From: Pantoea sp. WMus005 | GTDB lineage: Bacteria; Pseudomonadota; Gammaproteobacteria; Enterobacterales; Enterobacteriaceae | Direction of reading: 5' to 3' | NCBI RefSeq assembly: GCF_013415305.1 | Contig: NZ_JACBXU010000004.1 | Span: 62,001-126,000 of the forward strand | Length of the DNA: 64,000 nt | In this document: positions 32,602 to 43,831 of the stretch, in pieces | Position numbering within the stretch: position 1 is the first letter of the stretch | How the letters are laid out: every line of letters begins with the position of its first letter | Position numbers and translations under genes: made by a program | Notes under the pieces: generated by a model | Seen by the model: the letters and a program-made list of their open reading frames with translations, nothing else | What the model was told of the DNA's origin: nothing | Database searches by the model: none

Positions 32602-33846
32602 TTACCGATGGGCCAGTGCCGCCCCACTTTTCACATACGCTTTAATGCCCTCCAGAATCGCCTCCGCAACCTGATGCTGATAGCGGGTGGTTCGCAACTT
32701 TCGCTCCTCCTCCACATTACTGATAAATGCGGTCTCTACCAGGATGGACGGGATATCCGGGGCTTTCAGCACGGCGAATCCGGCCTGATCCACAGTGCGT
32801 TTGTGCAGATGGTTGATGCGCCCCATGCGATGCAGCACCTCTTTTCCAAACTTCAGGCTGTCATGAATCGTCTGGCGCTGCACCATATCGAACATGGTGT
32901 GATCAAGATAGCGGTCACCGCTTTTGCTGACACCGCCAATCAGGTCAGATTCATTCTGCGTCTGCGCCAGGAAACGGGCTGCTGCGGAGGTGGCGCCGCT
33001 GGTCGATAAGGCAAACACCGAAGAGCCGCGAGCTGCGCGGCTGGTAAAGGCATCCGCATGGATCGACACAAAGAGATCGGCGCGCTGTTTACGGGCTTTG
33101 GCGACCCTGACGCGCAGTGGAATAAAGACATCCTCATTGCGCGTCATATAGGCTTTCATGTTGGGCTGTTTATCGATCAGCGCTTTTAGCCGCCGTCCGA
33201 TCTTCAGCACAATATCTTTCTCGCGGGTTTTATATTTGCCGTGCGCGCCCGGATCTTCCCCGCCGTGACCAGGATCGATCATGATGATGATCGGACGATC
33301 ACGCCCCGCTTTACCCGGCAACGGTGCCTGCACACCTTCATCTTTCTCCAGATCGCCCTGATTATAATCTTTCAGCAAGGCCAGCAGCGGATCCTCTTCT
33401 ACCGGATTCTGGCTCGGATAGAGATCAACCACCAGCCGGTGATTGATTCCGGCGACCGGCGAGAGATTAAAGATCTTCGGGGCAACGTTGCGCTTCAGCT
33501 CAAGAACGACACGCACCGTGTTGCTGTCGAACTGGCCGACCCGCGCATTTTTAATGAAGGGATCGTCGACCCGTACCTGCTTATCCACCCCTTTCAGGGC
33601 CGAATTGAGATGCAGGCCCTGAATATCGATCACCAGGCGTTCGGGATTGCTCAGCGCAAACTGCTTGTACTTCAGCGCGACATTGGACTCCAGCGTCATC
33701 CGCGAGTAGGTGGATGAGGGCCAGATACGCACCGCCACAATGTGATTTTTCGCCGCCAGCCCTCTGCGGCTGACGCTTAACAGCAGTAAGGCGCCCGTCC
33801 CCTGTAAAAATCGTCTGCGTGAAAATTGGGAATTACCGTCTGACAT
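32602..33846 (-). CDS. amiC: N-acetylmuramoyl-L-alanine amidase AmiC
   Basis: AmiC is a periplasmic zinc amidase that splits septal peptidoglycan for daughter-cell separation, activated by NlpD. The 414 residues begin with a twin-arginine signal ([15 protein letters not shown], residues 9-23), followed by a septum-targeting AMIN domain (~35-160). The catalytic Amidase_3 domain follows, with [23 protein letters not shown] and [10 protein letters not shown]. It is convergent with the tRNA array and divergent from argA. Confidence 0.96.
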   Translation of the reverse strand: MSDGNSQFSRRRFLQGTGALLLLSVSRRGLAAKNHIVAVRIWPSSTYSRMTLESNVALKYKQFALSNPERLVIDIQGLHLNSALKGVDKQVRVDDPFIKNARVGQFDSNTVRVVLELKRNVAPKIFNLSPVAGINHRLVVDLYPSQNPVEEDPLLALLKDYNQGDLEKDEGVQAPLPGKAGRDRPIIIMIDPGHGGEDPGAHGKYKTREKDIVLKIGRRLKALIDKQPNMKAYMTRNEDVFIPLRVRVAKARKQRADLFVSIHADAFTSRAARGSSVFALSTSGATSAAARFLAQTQNESDLIGGVSKSGDRYLDHTMFDMVQRQTIHDSLKFGKEVLHRMGRINHLHKRTVDQAGFAVLKAPDIPSILVETAFISNVEEERKLRTTRYQHQVAEAILEGIKAYVKSGAALAHR

Positions 33847-34011
33847 GCCGCTCCAGCTGCTGTGTTATGTCTAAAAAATCGCCAGTTAATCAAATGGCGG
33901 CAAAAACTTTATCCAATCCGCAGCATGATGTCACTCCGGAAACCCTAAATAATGCAGGCTGTTAGCGGCTTTGACACTCATAAAAACGTAAATTTTCGTC
34001 AGGATTAAGAC

Positions 34012-34040
34012 TTGCAAAATTGGGTGCAAAAGCATAAAAA
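34012..34040 (+). promoter_or_regulatory. Predicted argA promoter
   Basis: TTGCAA (34012-34017), 17 bp, TAAAAA (34035-34040). The -10 lies inside the upstream ARG box, so ArgR binding would block RNA polymerase. Confidence 0.5.
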
Positions 34041-34067
34041 TACAAAAAATACGAATAAACATTCACT
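34029..34067. promoter_or_regulatory. Tandem ARG boxes (ArgR operator) of argA
   Basis: The downstream box TACGAATAAACATTCACT (34050-34067) matches the ArgR consensus TNTGAATWWWWATTCANW at all but two positions. The upstream box (34029-34046) is weaker and 3 bp away, the normal spacing for an ArgR hexamer pair. Arginine feedback repression of the first pathway gene is expected. Confidence 0.75.
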
Positions 34068-34078
34068 GAGGGTTGGCC

Positions 34079-35407
34079 GTGAAGGAACGTAGTACCGAAC
34101 TGGTTCAGGGTTTTCGCCATACCGTTCCCTATATAAATGCCCACCGGGGTAAAACCTTTGTCATCATGCTGGGTGGCGAAGCAATTGAGCATGAGAACTT
34201 CTCTGGCATCGTTAATGATATCGGCCTGCTGCATAGCCTGGGCATCCGCCTGGTCGTGGTTTATGGCGCACGGCCGCAGATTGATGCCAGCCTTGCCCAG
34301 CAGCAGCTGGAGCCGGTTTATCATAAATTTACCCGGGTGACCGACGCGCAGTCGCTGGAATTAGTGAAGCAGGCTGCGGGCCGGTTGCAGTTAGATATTA
34401 CTGCCCGCCTTTCAATGAGTCTCAACAACACCCCACTGCAGGGCGCGCATATCAATGTGGTCAGCGGTAACTTCATTATTTCACAGCCACTGGGCGTGGA
34501 TGATGGCGTGGACTACTGTCACAGCGGGCGCATCCGTCGTATTGATGAAGAGGCGATTCATCGCCAGCTGGATAACGATGCCATTGTTCTTATGGGGCCG
34601 GTGGCAGTCTCCGTGACCGGCGAAAGCTTTAATCTGACGTCGGAAGAAGTAGCCACCCAGCTGGCGATTAAGCTCAAAGCGGAAAAAATGATCGGCTTCT
34701 GCTCTGAACAGGGCGTGCTGAACAGCGAAGGTGAAATCATTTCCGAGCTGTTCCCGAATGACGCGCAGGCCCGTATCGACGAGATTGAAAAGGAAGGCGA
34801 CTATCTTTCCGGAACGGTTCGCTTTCTGCGTGGCGCGGTTAAAGCCTGCCGCAGTGGTGTGCGCCGTAGCCATTTAATCAGTTATCAGGAAGATGGCGCG
34901 CTGTTGCAGGAGCTCTTCTCTCGCGACGGTATCGGTACGCAGATCGTTATGGAGTCGGCAGAGCAGATCCGTCGCGCCAATATCAACGATATCGGCGGCA
35001 TCCTCGAACTGATTCGTCCTCTGGAGCAGCAGGGTATTCTGGTGCGCCGCTCACGCGAACAGCTGGAAATGGAGATCGATAAGTTCACGATTATTCAGCG
35101 CGACAATCTGACTATCGCCTGTGCTGCACTCTATCCATTTATGGACGAGAAGATTGGCGAGATGGCATGTGTGGCGGTTCATCCTGACTATCGTAGCTCC
35201 TCACGCGGTGAGATGCTGTTGCAGCGTGTAGCGTTGCAGGCAAAGCAGATGGGGCTGGAAAAGCTGTTTGTGTTAACCACCCGCAGCATCCATTGGTTCC
35301 AGGAACGCGGCTTTACGCCGGTAGATATCGAGTCACTGCCTGAGAGTAAAAAAGAGATGTATAACTATCAGCGCCGCTCAAAAGTGCTGATGGCCGACCT
35401 TACCTGA
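34079..35407 (+). CDS. argA: Amino-acid N-acetyltransferase (N-acetylglutamate synthase) ArgA
   Basis: ArgA acetylates glutamate, the first step of arginine synthesis, and is feedback-inhibited by arginine. The protein has an N-terminal amino-acid-kinase-like regulatory domain ([25 protein letters not shown]) and a C-terminal GNAT domain ([20 protein letters not shown]). A GTG start at 34079 with GAGG at about 8 nt gives 442 residues (E. coli 443). A TTG at 34073 is too close to the GAGG. Confidence 0.95.
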   Translation: MKERSTELVQGFRHTVPYINAHRGKTFVIMLGGEAIEHENFSGIVNDIGLLHSLGIRLVVVYGARPQIDASLAQQQLEPVYHKFTRVTDAQSLELVKQAAGRLQLDITARLSMSLNNTPLQGAHINVVSGNFIISQPLGVDDGVDYCHSGRIRRIDEEAIHRQLDNDAIVLMGPVAVSVTGESFNLTSEEVATQLAIKLKAEKMIGFCSEQGVLNSEGEIISELFPNDAQARIDEIEKEGDYLSGTVRFLRGAVKACRSGVRRSHLISYQEDGALLQELFSRDGIGTQIVMESAEQIRRANINDIGGILELIRPLEQQGILVRRSREQLEMEIDKFTIIQRDNLTIACAALYPFMDEKIGEMACVAVHPDYRSSSRGEMLLQRVALQAKQMGLEKLFVLTTRSIHWFQERGFTPVDIESLPESKKEMYNYQRRSKVLMADLT

Positions 35408-35416
35408 TCCAATCAT

Positions 35417-35452
35417 AAAGGGACAGACACCACCCCGTTGCTCTGTCCCTTT
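35417..35452. terminator. Bidirectional terminator between argA and recD
   Basis: AAAGGGACAGA (35417-35427) and TCTGTCCCTTT (35442-35452) form an 11-bp perfect stem. The flanking A and T ends allow a short U-tract on either strand, fitting the convergent gene arrangement. Confidence 0.65.
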
Positions 35453-35457
35453 CCGTC

Positions 35458-37299
35458 TTAAATGTTTCCCCCCAGTCTATCCACCAGACCGCTGCGTCGC
35501 TGCGTTTGCAACTGTACGGCACGCTGAAACACGCCCGGTTCGCTATAAATGGTCAGTTGTTTGCGGGCACGTGTAATCGCGGTATAGACCAGTTCACGGG
35601 TCAGCACCGGCAGAAACTGTGTCGGCATGACCAGCGCGGTGTGTTCAAATTCCGATCCCTGCGATTTGTGCACCGTCATCACCCAGGCAGTTTCATGTGA
35701 AGGCAAACGGCTCGGCTGAATCGCTTTAATCGACCCGTCCGGCAGCGGAAAAAAGACCTTCAGGTTGCTCTCTTCATCCCGCAGCATAATACCGATATCG
35801 CCGTTAAACAGGCCGAGTGCGCTGTCATTTCGGGTAATCATCACCGGACGGCCTTCATACCAGCGACTGCCCATACCGGGACGCCGGATGCGCTGCAGCT
35901 GCATCAGTCGCTGCTCAATACGCTGGTTCAGCCCCTGGACGCCAAATGGCCCATCACGGAGTGCACACAGTAGCTGATAACGGCCAAAAGCGGCTATCAC
36001 CTCAGCAGGCGATGCCTGCTGTCTGATGAGTTGCAGGAAAGGCTGATAGCCCTGAGCGATCTCATCCAGCATCGCCTGATACGCTTCCGCGCTGTTCAGC
36101 GGCTGATAGCTGATATCCTGATGCGCCGCTGCAAACACCGCTCTGACCTGCTCAGCATCACCCTGATTGATCGCTTTTGCCAGCTGGCCGATGCCGGATG
36201 AGGCGTCAAAACGATAACTTTTCTGCAGCAGACAGATGCTGTCACGCACGGCCGGTGCCTGCGCATCATCACTGCCCTGCAGGGTGCAGCCAGTCAGCAG
36301 AGCGAGCTGCTCTGCCCGCGCCAGGCTGTAGCCGCTTTCCGTACAGCGACAGATATCACCCAGCACCGCTCCGGCTTCAACGGAGGCCAGCTGATCGCGA
36401 TCGCCCAGAAACACCACGCGCGCATGGGCAGGCAGCGCTGCGATCAGTTTTGCCATCATTGAGAGATCGACCATCGACGCTTCATCTACCACCAGCACAT
36501 CAAGATGCAATGGATTACCGGCATGGTAGCGCAACCGCTGGGTATCGGGCTGCGCGCCCAGCAGGCGATGAAGCGTAGTGGCTTCGGCAGGAAAACGCCG
36601 CCGTTCTTCGTCGCTGACCGCCAGGTCCTGCAGTGCCCTGCCCAGTGACTCAGTCAGCCGCGCGGCGGCTTTGCCGGTCGGTGCCGCCAGCTGAATGCGT
36701 AATGTGCCGGGGTTCAGGCGAATCAGGGCTGCGAGCAGTTTCGCTACAGTGGTGGTTTTGCCGGTGCCCGGCCCGCCGGAAATGACTGCCGTCTTGCGGG
36801 TCAGCGCCACGGCCGCAGCGATTTTCTGCCAGTTTTCCGGCTGGTCGCCAAACAGGCTATTAAGGACTTCGCCTGCGGCGCTGATATCAAACGCGGTTTT
36901 CACTTCCTGCGCAGCAAAGAAGTCAGCGACCCGGCCTTCGCTTTGCCAGAGCCGATGCAGATATAAACGCTGATTACTCAGCACCAGTGGCGTCACCCGG
37001 CCGCCGTCACTGACCGCCGGCCAGTCTGCAAGGTGTGATGGCCAGTCATCCGGCGCGCCAGCCGCCTGCCAGATGGCCTGCGCCAGCGCAGGCTGACGCC
37101 CGGCAAACAGGTTCGCTTCACTGAGATTGCTCAGCGGTAAACAGACGTGCCCTTCACCGGCCTCAGCGCTGACGCAGGCGGCCGCGAGCAACAGCGCAGG
37201 CTGTAATTCCGGCGCCACCAGTTGGGCAAACTGAATATCCAGTGGCCGCAGGAGACGCTTCTCTACCGCCTGCAGCAACAGATCCAGCATGTCACTCAT
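35458..37299 (-). CDS. recD: RecBCD exonuclease V alpha subunit RecD
   Basis: RecD is the fast 5'-3' helicase of the RecBCD repair complex and controls the response to Chi. The 613 residues (E. coli 608) carry the SF1 Walker [16 protein letters not shown] near residue 175, the DEAS Walker B ([10 protein letters not shown]), and the C-terminal helicase motif [13 protein letters not shown]. Its start overlaps the recB stop by 4 bp. Confidence 0.97.
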   Translation of the reverse strand: MSDMLDLLLQAVEKRLLRPLDIQFAQLVAPELQPALLLAAACVSAEAGEGHVCLPLSNLSEANLFAGRQPALAQAIWQAAGAPDDWPSHLADWPAVSDGGRVTPLVLSNQRLYLHRLWQSEGRVADFFAAQEVKTAFDISAAGEVLNSLFGDQPENWQKIAAAVALTRKTAVISGGPGTGKTTTVAKLLAALIRLNPGTLRIQLAAPTGKAAARLTESLGRALQDLAVSDEERRRFPAEATTLHRLLGAQPDTQRLRYHAGNPLHLDVLVVDEASMVDLSMMAKLIAALPAHARVVFLGDRDQLASVEAGAVLGDICRCTESGYSLARAEQLALLTGCTLQGSDDAQAPAVRDSICLLQKSYRFDASSGIGQLAKAINQGDAEQVRAVFAAAHQDISYQPLNSAEAYQAMLDEIAQGYQPFLQLIRQQASPAEVIAAFGRYQLLCALRDGPFGVQGLNQRIEQRLMQLQRIRRPGMGSRWYEGRPVMITRNDSALGLFNGDIGIMLRDEESNLKVFFPLPDGSIKAIQPSRLPSHETAWVMTVHKSQGSEFEHTALVMPTQFLPVLTRELVYTAITRARKQLTIYSEPGVFQRAVQLQTQRRSGLVDRLGGNI

Positions 37300-40200
37300 A
37301 ACATCTCCCCGGTTTCACCAAACAGTGCATCGATCTCTTCCACAAAGGCTTCGTCAGGCCGGGTGGCAAAAATGCCGTTGTCCGGTGAGCTGCCATCCAT
37401 CCCGCGTAAAAACAGATAAAACACCCCACCAAAATGTTGCTGATAGTGGTAGTCCGGCAGGCGATGCTGCAGATAGCGATGCAGCGCCAGCGTATAGAGC
37501 TGATACTGCAAATCGTAGCGATGACCAATCATCGCCTGTGCCATCGCCTCTGGCGTGTAAGCGGCGTGACTGTCACCCAGCCAGTTGGATTTGTAATCGA
37601 GCAAATAATATTTTCCCTGCCAGCGGAAGACCAGATCGATAAATCCTTTCAGCATGCCGCGCACCTGACGGAAATCCAGGGCAGCGGCCTGCTGAGAGAG
37701 TCTGTCGTGCCGGCGCAGCAGATCGTCAAGATCGGCCGCCGTCAGCAAATTGTTGATCGGCAGATAGAACTCCATTTCGATCAGTCGCTCGCTGCTCTTG
37801 ATCGCCGAGAGCGTCAGCCCCTCCGCGTTAAGCGGCGTGTGTAAAACCCGATCAATCCACTGTTCTACGACCGGCAACCAGCTCAGCGGATAGCCATTAT
37901 GCTGCAGCTGATCTTCCAGCCAGATGCGATCCGGTGGCTCGGTAAAGTCGATTGACTCAAACAGGCCGTGCAGGAAGGTACCAGGTGCCGCGCCGCGTGG
38001 AAAGTGGTGCGGCGTCAATGCCGCCTCTTCACCACGCTCTTCTTCACCCGCCGCATCAATATCGAAATTCGGAAGCGCATCCAGCAGCGGCGAGCTGTGA
38101 TGCTGTTGCAGGCCGGAGTAACTGGTTACCCGCCACACATCCGCCAGCGCGCGGGTCACGTCGCGACTGCTTAACGCCTCATCCCCCTGCTCAGCATCCT
38201 GCCATCTTTCACCCGGCATCAGCCCCGCTTCGACCAGTGCAATACCTTCACCGGTTAATGCGTTGAGCCGCTGGCTGAGCTGCTGCGCATCGGCCGCCTG
38301 GCCCTGCTGCACCAGGTAGCCCAGCGCGCTCTTGTGCAGATCGCTTTCACCCTCTTTCTTGCGGGTGCCCTTGATCAGCGGTGCAATGCCGACGCTGCAA
38401 TGATAAACCGAACGGGTCAGCGCCACGTAGAGCAGACGCAGATCCTCTGCCAGACGCTCCTCTTCGGCCAGCGCCAGACTCTGTGCATCGCCCTGTACAT
38501 CGAGCAGTGCCGTGAAATTGTCGCGATCGTGATAGAGCGCGCTGCCTGCCTCGCGGAACCCGGCGGCAAAAGGCAGCCAGACCAGCGGATATTGCAGCCC
38601 TTTTGATTTGTGGATGGTGATGATCTGCACCAGATGACGGTCGCTTTCCAGACGCAGCTGCTGGCTGGAAGCCTGGCTGTTCGGTCGGGCAATCTGCTGC
38701 GCCAGGAAGCGCACCAGGGCATGCGGACTTTCCAGCTGTACTGAAGCTTCCTGGAGGAGTTCACCCAGGTGCATCAGGTCAGTCAGGCGACGTTCCCCAT
38801 TCTCCGAGGCCAGCATATTTTCCGCCAGCTGCCGCTTAATCATGACATCACGCAGCATCGGTAATACACCGCGCTGGTGCCACAGCTGCTGCCAGACGGC
38901 AAACTGCTCAACCAGCGCATCCCACTCGCGTTCATTCTGTGTCAGCGCGTCGAGTGTCGCCGCATCAATGGCGAAAACAGAGGTCGCCAGTGCGCTGCGC
39001 AGCAGCCGCTCCTGCTCAGGAGCCTGAATCGCCTGCAGTAACCAGAGCAGTTCGCGCGCTTCCGGCGTGGTATAGACACTGTCCCGGCTGGAGAGATAGA
39101 CCGAAGGAATCGACAGCGCATTCAGCGCATCGCGGATCAAGCCAGCTTCATTGCGACTGCGCACCAGCACGGTGATATCGGAAGCCCGCACCGGCTTCAG
39201 CGTCTCGCCTTTGCCCAGGCAGGCGCGTCCCTGCTGTCCTGCTACCAGCCAGCGGCTGATATCGGCGGCACACTGCTGGGCCATAAACTGCTGATAATCG
39301 CTGTTACCGACGCCCTCACCAGGCTGCAGCCAGAACCGTAATGCCGGTTGTTGCTGCTCGTCAAAAATCAGCTTTAACGTCTGATTGGGCGCAGCGGGCA
39401 TAACCGGCTGAAAGGGAATCGCTGAGAACAGGAAAGGCGAATCGAGCTGAGAAAAGAGGCGGTTAACGCTCTCTACCATCTCGGGTGAAGAACGCCAGTT
39501 GGTATCCAGTGTGTAGTGAGCACTGACTTCGTTTCTGGCACGCAGATAGGTAAAGATATCCGCACCGCGAAACGCATAGATGGCCTGCTTGGGATCGCCA
39601 ATCAGAAACAGCGCCTGTTCCGGCTGATTAATATAGAGCGAACGAAAGATACGATACTGCTGCGGATCGGTATCCTGGAATTCATCAATCATGGCCACCG
39701 GGAAGCGTGCCCGGATGGTTTCTGCCAGCAAAACGCCGCCCGGCTGCTGCAATGCCTCATCCAGCTTACTGAGCAGATCGTCGAAGCCTAACAGCGCACG
39801 TAACCGTTTCTCACGCTGAACCGTGGCACGCACATCGGTCAGCGCCTGCGCAATGATCACATCCCGCAGCGACAGCGGTTCTGCCAGGAACTGATCGATC
39901 GCCTCAAACAATGAATGACGTGGCGCTTCACCTTTTTTGGTTTTCTCATCCAGCACCTGCTGACCAAACCGTTCCAGTTCTTTAGGCAGCTGATAATCCA
40001 GCGTTTCGCTGCTGGCCCACTGCGTAACGCGGGCGACCCAGTTGGGCAGGTGTTTACTGCTATAACTGCGTTTATCCACGCCGGATGCGCTGATCATCCC
40101 CTCAACATCGGCGCTAAGCGCCTGCCACTGCTGCTTGATGGCATCAATACGGGCCAGATTGCGGGCATGGCGTGATTCCAGCGTCTCACCGGCGGCGGGC

Positions 40201-40835
40201 GGACGTTTCAGGCCCGGCGACTCACCCTGAAGCCAGGGACGCAGCGTCGTCAGCAGGCTGTCCGGGCCGCTCCACTCTGCGGCGATAATTCGCGCCACAT
40301 CAAGCGTCAGTGGATAGCACTGGCGACGCCAGAAATCGGCGGTCGACTGCTTCAGCAGCGCCTGCTCATCTTCAATCAGTTCCTGTTCGAACAGCATGCC
40401 CGATTCAAAGGCATTGAGATTCAGCATCCGCTGACAAAAGCCGTGAATGGTGAAGATGGCGGCTTCATCCATCTGGCGCTCAGCCGCCAGCAACTGCGCG
40501 GCGGCCTGATTCAGATCCGGCATCTGCTCCAGCAGTAGCTGGTGCATCGGATTGCTGCTTTTACCGCGGATACAGGCCAGGCGCAGCTGATGGATATTCT
40601 CGCGGATGCGGCCGCGCAGCTCAGCGGTGGCGGCCTCGGTGAAGGTCACCACTAAAACTTCTTCTACCGACAGCGGTCGGCTATACGCGTTTTCTCCGCC
40701 CAGTCCCAGCAGCAGGCGCAGATAGAGCAGACCAATGGTAAAGGTTTTTCCGGTGCCCGCTGACGCCTCAATCAGCCGCTCGCCTCTGAGCGGCAGGGTT
40801 AAAGGATTCAGCGATACGGGAGGTAACTGCGTCAT
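37296..40835 (-). CDS. recB: RecBCD exonuclease V beta subunit RecB
   Basis: RecB is the 3'-5' helicase and the only nuclease subunit of RecBCD; it also loads RecA. The 1179 residues (E. coli 1180) have Walker [12 protein letters not shown] (lysine at residue 30), the DEFQDTD motif, [11 protein letters not shown], and the C-terminal nuclease motif LLDYKSNW. D1080 and K1082 there have the same numbering as in E. coli. It overlaps ptrA by 4 bp upstream and recD downstream, giving the coupled ptrA-recB-recD unit. Confidence 0.97.
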   Translation of the reverse strand: MTQLPPVSLNPLTLPLRGERLIEASAGTGKTFTIGLLYLRLLLGLGGENAYSRPLSVEEVLVVTFTEAATAELRGRIRENIHQLRLACIRGKSSNPMHQLLLEQMPDLNQAAAQLLAAERQMDEAAIFTIHGFCQRMLNLNAFESGMLFEQELIEDEQALLKQSTADFWRRQCYPLTLDVARIIAAEWSGPDSLLTTLRPWLQGESPGLKRPPAAGETLESRHARNLARIDAIKQQWQALSADVEGMISASGVDKRSYSSKHLPNWVARVTQWASSETLDYQLPKELERFGQQVLDEKTKKGEAPRHSLFEAIDQFLAEPLSLRDVIIAQALTDVRATVQREKRLRALLGFDDLLSKLDEALQQPGGVLLAETIRARFPVAMIDEFQDTDPQQYRIFRSLYINQPEQALFLIGDPKQAIYAFRGADIFTYLRARNEVSAHYTLDTNWRSSPEMVESVNRLFSQLDSPFLFSAIPFQPVMPAAPNQTLKLIFDEQQQPALRFWLQPGEGVGNSDYQQFMAQQCAADISRWLVAGQQGRACLGKGETLKPVRASDITVLVRSRNEAGLIRDALNALSIPSVYLSSRDSVYTTPEARELLWLLQAIQAPEQERLLRSALATSVFAIDAATLDALTQNEREWDALVEQFAVWQQLWHQRGVLPMLRDVMIKRQLAENMLASENGERRLTDLMHLGELLQEASVQLESPHALVRFLAQQIARPNSQASSQQLRLESDRHLVQIITIHKSKGLQYPLVWLPFAAGFREAGSALYHDRDNFTALLDVQGDAQSLALAEEERLAEDLRLLYVALTRSVYHCSVGIAPLIKGTRKKEGESDLHKSALGYLVQQGQAADAQQLSQRLNALTGEGIALVEAGLMPGERWQDAEQGDEALSSRDVTRALADVWRVTSYSGLQQHHSSPLLDALPNFDIDAAGEEERGEEAALTPHHFPRGAAPGTFLHGLFESIDFTEPPDRIWLEDQLQHNGYPLSWLPVVEQWIDRVLHTPLNAEGLTLSAIKSSERLIEMEFYLPINNLLTAADLDDLLRRHDRLSQQAAALDFRQVRGMLKGFIDLVFRWQGKYYLLDYKSNWLGDSHAAYTPEAMAQAMIGHRYDLQYQLYTLALHRYLQHRLPDYHYQQHFGGVFYLFLRGMDGSSPDNGIFATRPDEAFVEEIDALFGETGEML

Positions 40836-43723
40836 TGGGTCTCACTTTTTACCGGCAGCGACTGCTGCAATTGCGCCACTTCATTCCAGGTTTTCCAGCC
40901 AGGCTGGCGGGCAAATTCAATTTTGCCATTGCCATTGCCGGCAATCTGCGAGGTCATCACCATGCCCTTGTGTTCCATCACGGCCTGCCGGAAAAAGTCA
41001 GCCAGGCTGGCCGGGGTTAACCGCTGAACCTGCTCTGTCATTTTTTGCCGGGTATCAAATTGATCGTTCTGCCGATCAAAATCGCGACTGAAGCGATCCG
41101 CTTCCTCAAAAAGCGTCTGAGGACGCTGCTGCAAATCATTGATCATCGCCTGCTGATACTGAGCAAAGTCAGCCTGACTCATACTGCGCAGCCGTTTTTC
41201 CGCCTGCGGATAGAAGGCCTGATAGCGCTGCAACAGCCAGCCCGGTTGTTTGCTGTTACTTTGCAGCAGGAAGCCGATACCCCACTGGCGACCCACTGGC
41301 ATCTGGAAAGCAAAGACCGCATAGCCGAGCTGCTCTTTGGTCCGCAGCTGATTGTAGAACCAGGGCTGCACAATCTGGCTCAGCATGGCGCTGTGCGCCA
41401 TACTCTGATATTCATTGTATCCCAGGGGAACATAGAGCGCGGCAAGGGCGGAGTCGGTGCTGCTGCCCTGCTGCTGCAGGTTGGCTTTCAGCGGTTTTTT
41501 AATGGCTATATACTGGCTTCGCCAGTCGCGGGTCGCATTACTCTGCATCTGCTGCTTAAGCTCATGCCCCAGTTGCTTCACGCTGTCAGCACTGAGGTTA
41601 CCCACCACCAGCATCTCCGGCGTGGCGTCACGGAACAGCGTATCGCGATAGCTCGTCACATCCCTGAGCGTGACGGTGCTTACCAGCTTGCGGCGGGTTT
41701 CGCGCTGGGTATAAGGCAGCTGCGACAGCAGCTGCATCGGCTGAATCGCCTGTTCAAACGCCTTGCCTTTTTCCGCCGCGTCCAGCCGCTCGAGATACCA
41801 GGATTTGGCCTGCTCCAGTTGCTGTTCTGTTGGCTGGAAGGTGGCATAACCTTCCACCAGTTTCTTCAGCAGCACGGGCAGCCGCTGAGTGAAACCACTG
41901 GCGCTGAACACCAGTCCTTCATCTTCGCCAGTTGAGAAGCTGATGCCGCCCACCGAAGCCTGCGAATTAAGCTCGTCCAGTGCCAGGCTGGAGAGATAGT
42001 CATTAAGGCCAAAAAGCACCTGCTGACGGGCGTCGCTAATGGCATTTTTATTGCGTAACGCCAGCGTAATCGCGGCTTTAGGCTCGCTGGCGTAATAACG
42101 GCTGGGCATCCAGTAAATGCGCATACCGTCGTTATTATCCAGCTTCACCGGATGCTGATACGTTTTACCGCCTGACGGCAACAGGGTGAAGTCATCCGGG
42201 ATATACGGATTCAGCACAGGCATCGCCAGCGTAATCTGGCTGGCGCGCTGCTGCCAGTCGGCAACAGTTTGTGGCGATATCTTCTCAACCTGATAAGGCG
42301 CATCCACAAAATAGGCGGTTTTGTTGTGCGGCTCCTGCGGGCTGATGTACCAGATGCGCGCATGTTCAGGGGTCATCTCGTCCAGCCGGGCTTTTATCGC
42401 GGCGGCATCGTACTGATCTGCCAGATAAGGCGCATCCAGCGTGTGTTCGACCGGCACGCGAAGCATGGTGTCGACCAGCCATTCGATGTAATCCATATCG
42501 CGGGTGATGGAAGGATAGCGGAAGTCCAGCGCCAGCACGTGTGAGACTTCGTCGAAATAGCGCTTATCATCGGCCTGCTGACGCAGCAGATTGATGTAGC
42601 TGAATATCGCCGCCACCACTTCGTCACGCTGTGCCAGACCTTTATCCGTGAGTGAAGCGGTAATCGCAAACACGCCGCTATTACGTTCGGTCATGGGGTC
42701 TGCGCCCGCGTTCACCCCGTCCGCCAGCCCCTGTTTTTGCAGCCAGTCGGTCAGCGTGTTTTTACTGCGGTTACTGATTAAGTAACTGATCAGCGTGTCG
42801 GTTTTACTGCGGAAGCAATCGCTGTTGTTAGCAATACGGAATTCAATTTTGAGCTGCTTGCGGGGTTGGGCCGGAACGTAATGAATGATGATGCCCTGCT
42901 GCGCATCGGTCACCACTGGCACCGCAATCTCCGGTACGCTGGCGTCATGGTTTTGCACCCGACCAAAGGTTTTAGCCGCAATCGAGGCCATCTCCGGCAG
43001 GGGTTTGTTGCTGTAGATCACCGCCTTCATAAGGTTGGCAGAGTAATGGGTGTGGTAAAAATCCAGCAGCGCCTGGTGCAGTTTGCTGCCTGGCTTATCT
43101 TTCAGGGTCTCAAGGTTGCCGCCCGAGAAACGTGACGCCGGATGTGCCGGGTTCAGGGTTTCCGCGCCAACCTGGGCCATACGCAGGCCATCACGCGAGC
43201 GCGCCATGGTCAGCTCGGCATTCACGGCATGGCGTTCACGGTCAGCGTTAACCGGATCCAGCAGTGGCTCAGCGACCGCATCCGCCAGGCGATCGACCGC
43301 CGGCTCCAGCGAATCATTTTCCACTTCCAGGTAAAAAGCAGTGCGGTAAGAGGCGGTGCTGGCGTTGTGGCTGCCGCCATGCTTTTTCAGAAATTCAGCC
43401 AGGTTATCGGGCTGCGGATAGTGCTTTGAGCCCATCAGCACCATATGCTCAAGGTAGTGCGCCAGCCCCGCCTGCTGATCGGGATCATCCAGCGATCCTA
43501 TCGGCAGCGTCAGCGCCGCCAGCGATTTCGGAGCCACGGGATCGGAAACCAGTAACACCGTCATCCCGTTATCAAGCCGGATAGCCTGATAGTGACGAGG
43601 ATCCTGTTCACTTTTGCGAATGGTGTCGTTAACTGGCTGCCAGCCTGAAGATGTCTGCGCCTGTGCTGTGCAAGCCACCAGGCTAAACAGTAGCGCCGCT
43701 ATCCAGCGTGCGTATACCCGCAT
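40832..43723 (-). CDS. ptrA: Protease III (pitrilysin)
   Basis: PtrA is a periplasmic zinc metallopeptidase of family M16 that degrades small peptides. From the start MRVYARWIAALLFSLVACTAQ the product has 963 residues (E. coli 962), with a cleavable signal ending near AQA and the inverted zinc motif HYLEH (H89, E92, H93). The open frame is 63 bp longer, but the signal peptide fixes the start. It is sandwiched between recC and recB as in E. coli, with no known functional link to recombination. Confidence 0.96.
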   Translation of the reverse strand: MRVYARWIAALLFSLVACTAQAQTSSGWQPVNDTIRKSEQDPRHYQAIRLDNGMTVLLVSDPVAPKSLAALTLPIGSLDDPDQQAGLAHYLEHMVLMGSKHYPQPDNLAEFLKKHGGSHNASTASYRTAFYLEVENDSLEPAVDRLADAVAEPLLDPVNADRERHAVNAELTMARSRDGLRMAQVGAETLNPAHPASRFSGGNLETLKDKPGSKLHQALLDFYHTHYSANLMKAVIYSNKPLPEMASIAAKTFGRVQNHDASVPEIAVPVVTDAQQGIIIHYVPAQPRKQLKIEFRIANNSDCFRSKTDTLISYLISNRSKNTLTDWLQKQGLADGVNAGADPMTERNSGVFAITASLTDKGLAQRDEVVAAIFSYINLLRQQADDKRYFDEVSHVLALDFRYPSITRDMDYIEWLVDTMLRVPVEHTLDAPYLADQYDAAAIKARLDEMTPEHARIWYISPQEPHNKTAYFVDAPYQVEKISPQTVADWQQRASQITLAMPVLNPYIPDDFTLLPSGGKTYQHPVKLDNNDGMRIYWMPSRYYASEPKAAITLALRNKNAISDARQQVLFGLNDYLSSLALDELNSQASVGGISFSTGEDEGLVFSASGFTQRLPVLLKKLVEGYATFQPTEQQLEQAKSWYLERLDAAEKGKAFEQAIQPMQLLSQLPYTQRETRRKLVSTVTLRDVTSYRDTLFRDATPEMLVVGNLSADSVKQLGHELKQQMQSNATRDWRSQYIAIKKPLKANLQQQGSSTDSALAALYVPLGYNEYQSMAHSAMLSQIVQPWFYNQLRTKEQLGYAVFAFQMPVGRQWGIGFLLQSNSKQPGWLLQRYQAFYPQAEKRLRSMSQADFAQYQQAMINDLQQRPQTLFEEADRFSRDFDRQNDQFDTRQKMTEQVQRLTPASLADFFRQAVMEHKGMVMTSQIAGNGNGKIEFARQPGWKTWNEVAQLQQSLPVKSETQ

Positions 43724-43831
43724 GTAAACCCCTCTCGTTTCCCGATAAACCGCCAATGTCGGACGCGGCGGCTCAAAGCAGAGCAAAATTTTTGTGTAAT
43801 GAGTCAGTAAGCATAAACGCCTGCTGACCTG

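Noticed and set aside
41045..41935. 296-codon plus-strand frame opposite ptrA
   Set aside because: It is an antisense frame of a conserved pitrilysin gene, of low complexity and with no domain.
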